Virus record (IMG/VR): IMGVR_UViG_3300009184_000088
Location: 1 to 39,009 of that record
DNA from: a virus
Length of the DNA stretch: 39,009 nt
Reading direction: 5' to 3' (one strand)
In this document: in pieces, positions 38,018-39,009 of the stretch
How positions within the stretch are numbered: position 1 is the first letter of the stretch
Layout of the letters: every line of letters begins with the position of its first letter
Position numbers and translations under genes: made by a program
Notes under the pieces: generated by a model
What the model saw: the letters and a program-made list of their open reading frames with translations, nothing else
Database searches by the model: none
Told to the model about the DNA's origin: nothing

Positions 38018-38796
38018 CACGCCACCTCTTTGAAGCGGCGGAACGTCGGGCCATGCGAATTGATCACAATGGAAGCGCGCGCCTTGGCAGAGAGCCCACC
38101 ACACGCGCGGCAGTCTTCGCAGCTAGTCTTTTGCCCCGCTTCTTTTGAAGCCGGACACGTCACCTCGCCCGCGAGGCGCGGCGCGTCGGCCGTCTTGACG
38201 CGGAACGTGCGCCATCCGAGCGCGCGGGCCTCGGCCGCGTCGGATTCGGTGTCGGCGCTTGCCATGCAGAGGAGACGGAACGCGGCGAAGCGGGCTTGTT
38301 TCCATTGATGCGAGTAACCATTAACGGCGGCCGCTTTTAGCGTCGCGGCGCGCCAGATCTGAAAAGGCGCGGCCGTCGGATCCCCATACGTTCCAAGGCG
38401 GAATGCATGCCCCGCGAAAAGGTCCGGTATCAGTTTCGGGTCATAGTCCACGTGCGGGCGGGCATAGCGGCCGCGCGTATAAGCCCCATAAACCGACGCA
38501 ACGGAACGTCCAACCTGTACATAACAAGAGCCGAGATTAGCGGGCCTATGGACACAATCCCCGCACACGGCCGCGTCTTGCCCGCTTTTGAGCGCGCTAA
38601 TCGGGTCCACGTCGGCCGCAATAATAAACGTCTGGACCATTGCCCCCGTCTTAGCATTGCTACTTGCCGTCGTAATCCGATTGGCAATGACGACAATCGG
38701 ACGGCCGTCTAGCAGTGACGGGCCTTCGTAAAGAATTACACCGGAGAATTTCGCACGGCGGAGATTGTTGCGCATGTCGCGCGCAGTCTTAATCAT
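38017..38796 (-). CDS. DUF7227-like conserved phage protein
   Basis: A 259-residue protein. Signatures in order are FSGVILYEGPSLLDGRPIVVIA, KTGAMVQTFIIAADVDPI, DAAVCGDCVHR, SCYVQVGRSVASVYGAYTRGRY, GHAFRLGTYGDPTAAP, SHQWKQARF, LCMASADTESDA, GWRTFRV and a C-terminal CPASKEAGQKTSCEDCRACGG. I know this as a broadly distributed phage family (DUF7227-like) with two Cys clusters that probably bind metal. No catalytic role is established to my knowledge. The ATG follows AAAGGG. It is the first gene of a three-gene leftward unit ending at the terminator at 37485. Confidence 0.85.
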   Translation of the reverse strand: MIKTARDMRNNLRRAKFSGVILYEGPSLLDGRPIVVIANRITTASSNAKTGAMVQTFIIAADVDPISALKSGQDAAVCGDCVHRPANLGSCYVQVGRSVASVYGAYTRGRYARPHVDYDPKLIPDLFAGHAFRLGTYGDPTAAPFQIWRAATLKAAAVNGYSHQWKQARFAAFRLLCMASADTESDAAEARALGWRTFRVKTADAPRLAGEVTCPASKEAGQKTSCEDCRACGGLSAKARASIVINSHGPTFRRFKEVA

Positions 38797-39009
38797 GTTC
38801 TGCCCTTTCTATGGCTTGGGAACGAATCAAAACTAGCACGGTCTGCAAGCTTAGGCAAGATATATTTATATCTCGAGCGGGATTTATTGCGGGCCTTTGC
38901 CCGCTGCGCGCGGGCTTTTGATGCAATTAAAACGACGCGCGGGCCTGCGGGCGCGGGCTTTTGATGCAACTTAAGAGTGCTCGCGGGCCTGCGGGCGCGG
39001 GCTTTTGAT
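38797..39009. promoter_or_regulatory. Right-end non-coding segment: operator-like palindrome and repeats
   Basis: Upstream of the leftward unit, AGATATA-TT-TATATCT (38858-38873) is a perfect 7-bp inverted repeat, possibly an operator. GCGGGC-CTTT-GCCCGC (38889-38904) is a perfect hairpin. Leftward promoter boxes are weak (TTGCCT, 17 bp, TAGTTT). No gene is seen here. Confidence 0.5.
38938..39009 (+). repeat. 28-bp direct repeats ending GCGGGCTTTTGAT at the right edge
   Basis: CGCGGGCCTGCGGGCGCGGG plus CTTTTGAT occurs at 38938-38965 and 38982-39009, 44 bp apart; a third GCGGGCTTTTGAT ends a terminator-like stem at 38899-38922. They belong to the same family as the 31-bp repeats at 37428 and 37515, so the three leftward genes are flanked on both sides. 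The array is cut by the window edge. Confidence 0.85.

Noticed and set aside
1-39009. Diversity-generating retroelement, retron, CRISPR array or tRNA genes
   Set aside because: No reverse transcriptase motif, no regularly spaced short repeats with unique spacers and no cloverleaf were seen on reading both strands.

Overview
The window is a 39 kb piece of a tailed double-stranded DNA phage genome, most likely a short-tailed (podovirus-like) phage of an alphaproteobacterium. The short-tail inference rests on an adaptor protein, a nozzle/DNA-stabilisation protein and a run of large internal virion proteins, with no sheath, tape-measure or tube genes. The host inference rests on a GcrA-like zinc protein, a gene-transfer-agent-type three-segment holin, a GH108 endolysin and other small families I associate with alphaproteobacterial phages. 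No integrase, CI-like repressor, tRNA, rRNA, CRISPR array or insertion sequence was seen. Large terminase, portal and capsid genes are absent; they probably lie just outside, between the right edge (after the small terminase) and the left edge (which starts inside a neck gene).

Layout. (1) 1-21082, rightward late module: neck proteins, adaptor, a repeat protein, an S74-type tail fibre, a glycine-rich tail protein, an unusual cargo stretch (a marine-phage tail-module protein, a QueC-like PP-loop ATPase and a TctC/Bug-type solute-binding protein), the nozzle, four internal virion proteins including an 1815-residue polyvalent protein with an HExxH motif, then the lysis genes (coiled-coil membrane protein, holin, GH108 muramidase). 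(2) 21079-22527, leftward SNF2-type helicase. (3) 22650-30252, rightward replication module: ssDNA-binding-like protein, archaeo-eukaryotic-type primase, UvrD/Rep-like helicase, family A DNA polymerase with leucine at the position equivalent to E. coli Phe762, and an HNH endonuclease. (4) 30215-35939, a leftward operon of about 23 small, mostly 4-bp-overlapping genes, including a winged-helix regulator, a duplicated gene pair, the GcrA-like protein, a HicA-like protein, two tiny membrane proteins, an AT-hook protein and a predicted secreted staphylococcal-type nuclease. (5) 35940-36387, a non-coding divergence region with long inverted repeats and six copies of a 13-mer around an AT-rich centre. 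(6) 36388-37439, small terminase and a PD-(D/E)XK nuclease. (7) 37428-39009, three leftward genes flanked by direct repeats in a GC-rich field packed with the polar hexamer GCGGGC.

How it fits together. The primase, polymerase, two helicases, ssDNA-binding protein and nucleases form a largely self-contained replication set. The dense leftward operon looks like the early host-takeover region, with the GcrA-like protein a good candidate for acting on host transcription. The repeat-rich 36 kb region is the best candidate for an origin or master switch, and the GCGGGC field beside the small terminase is a candidate packaging or processing region. All functional calls come from reading motifs by eye; no database search was run.
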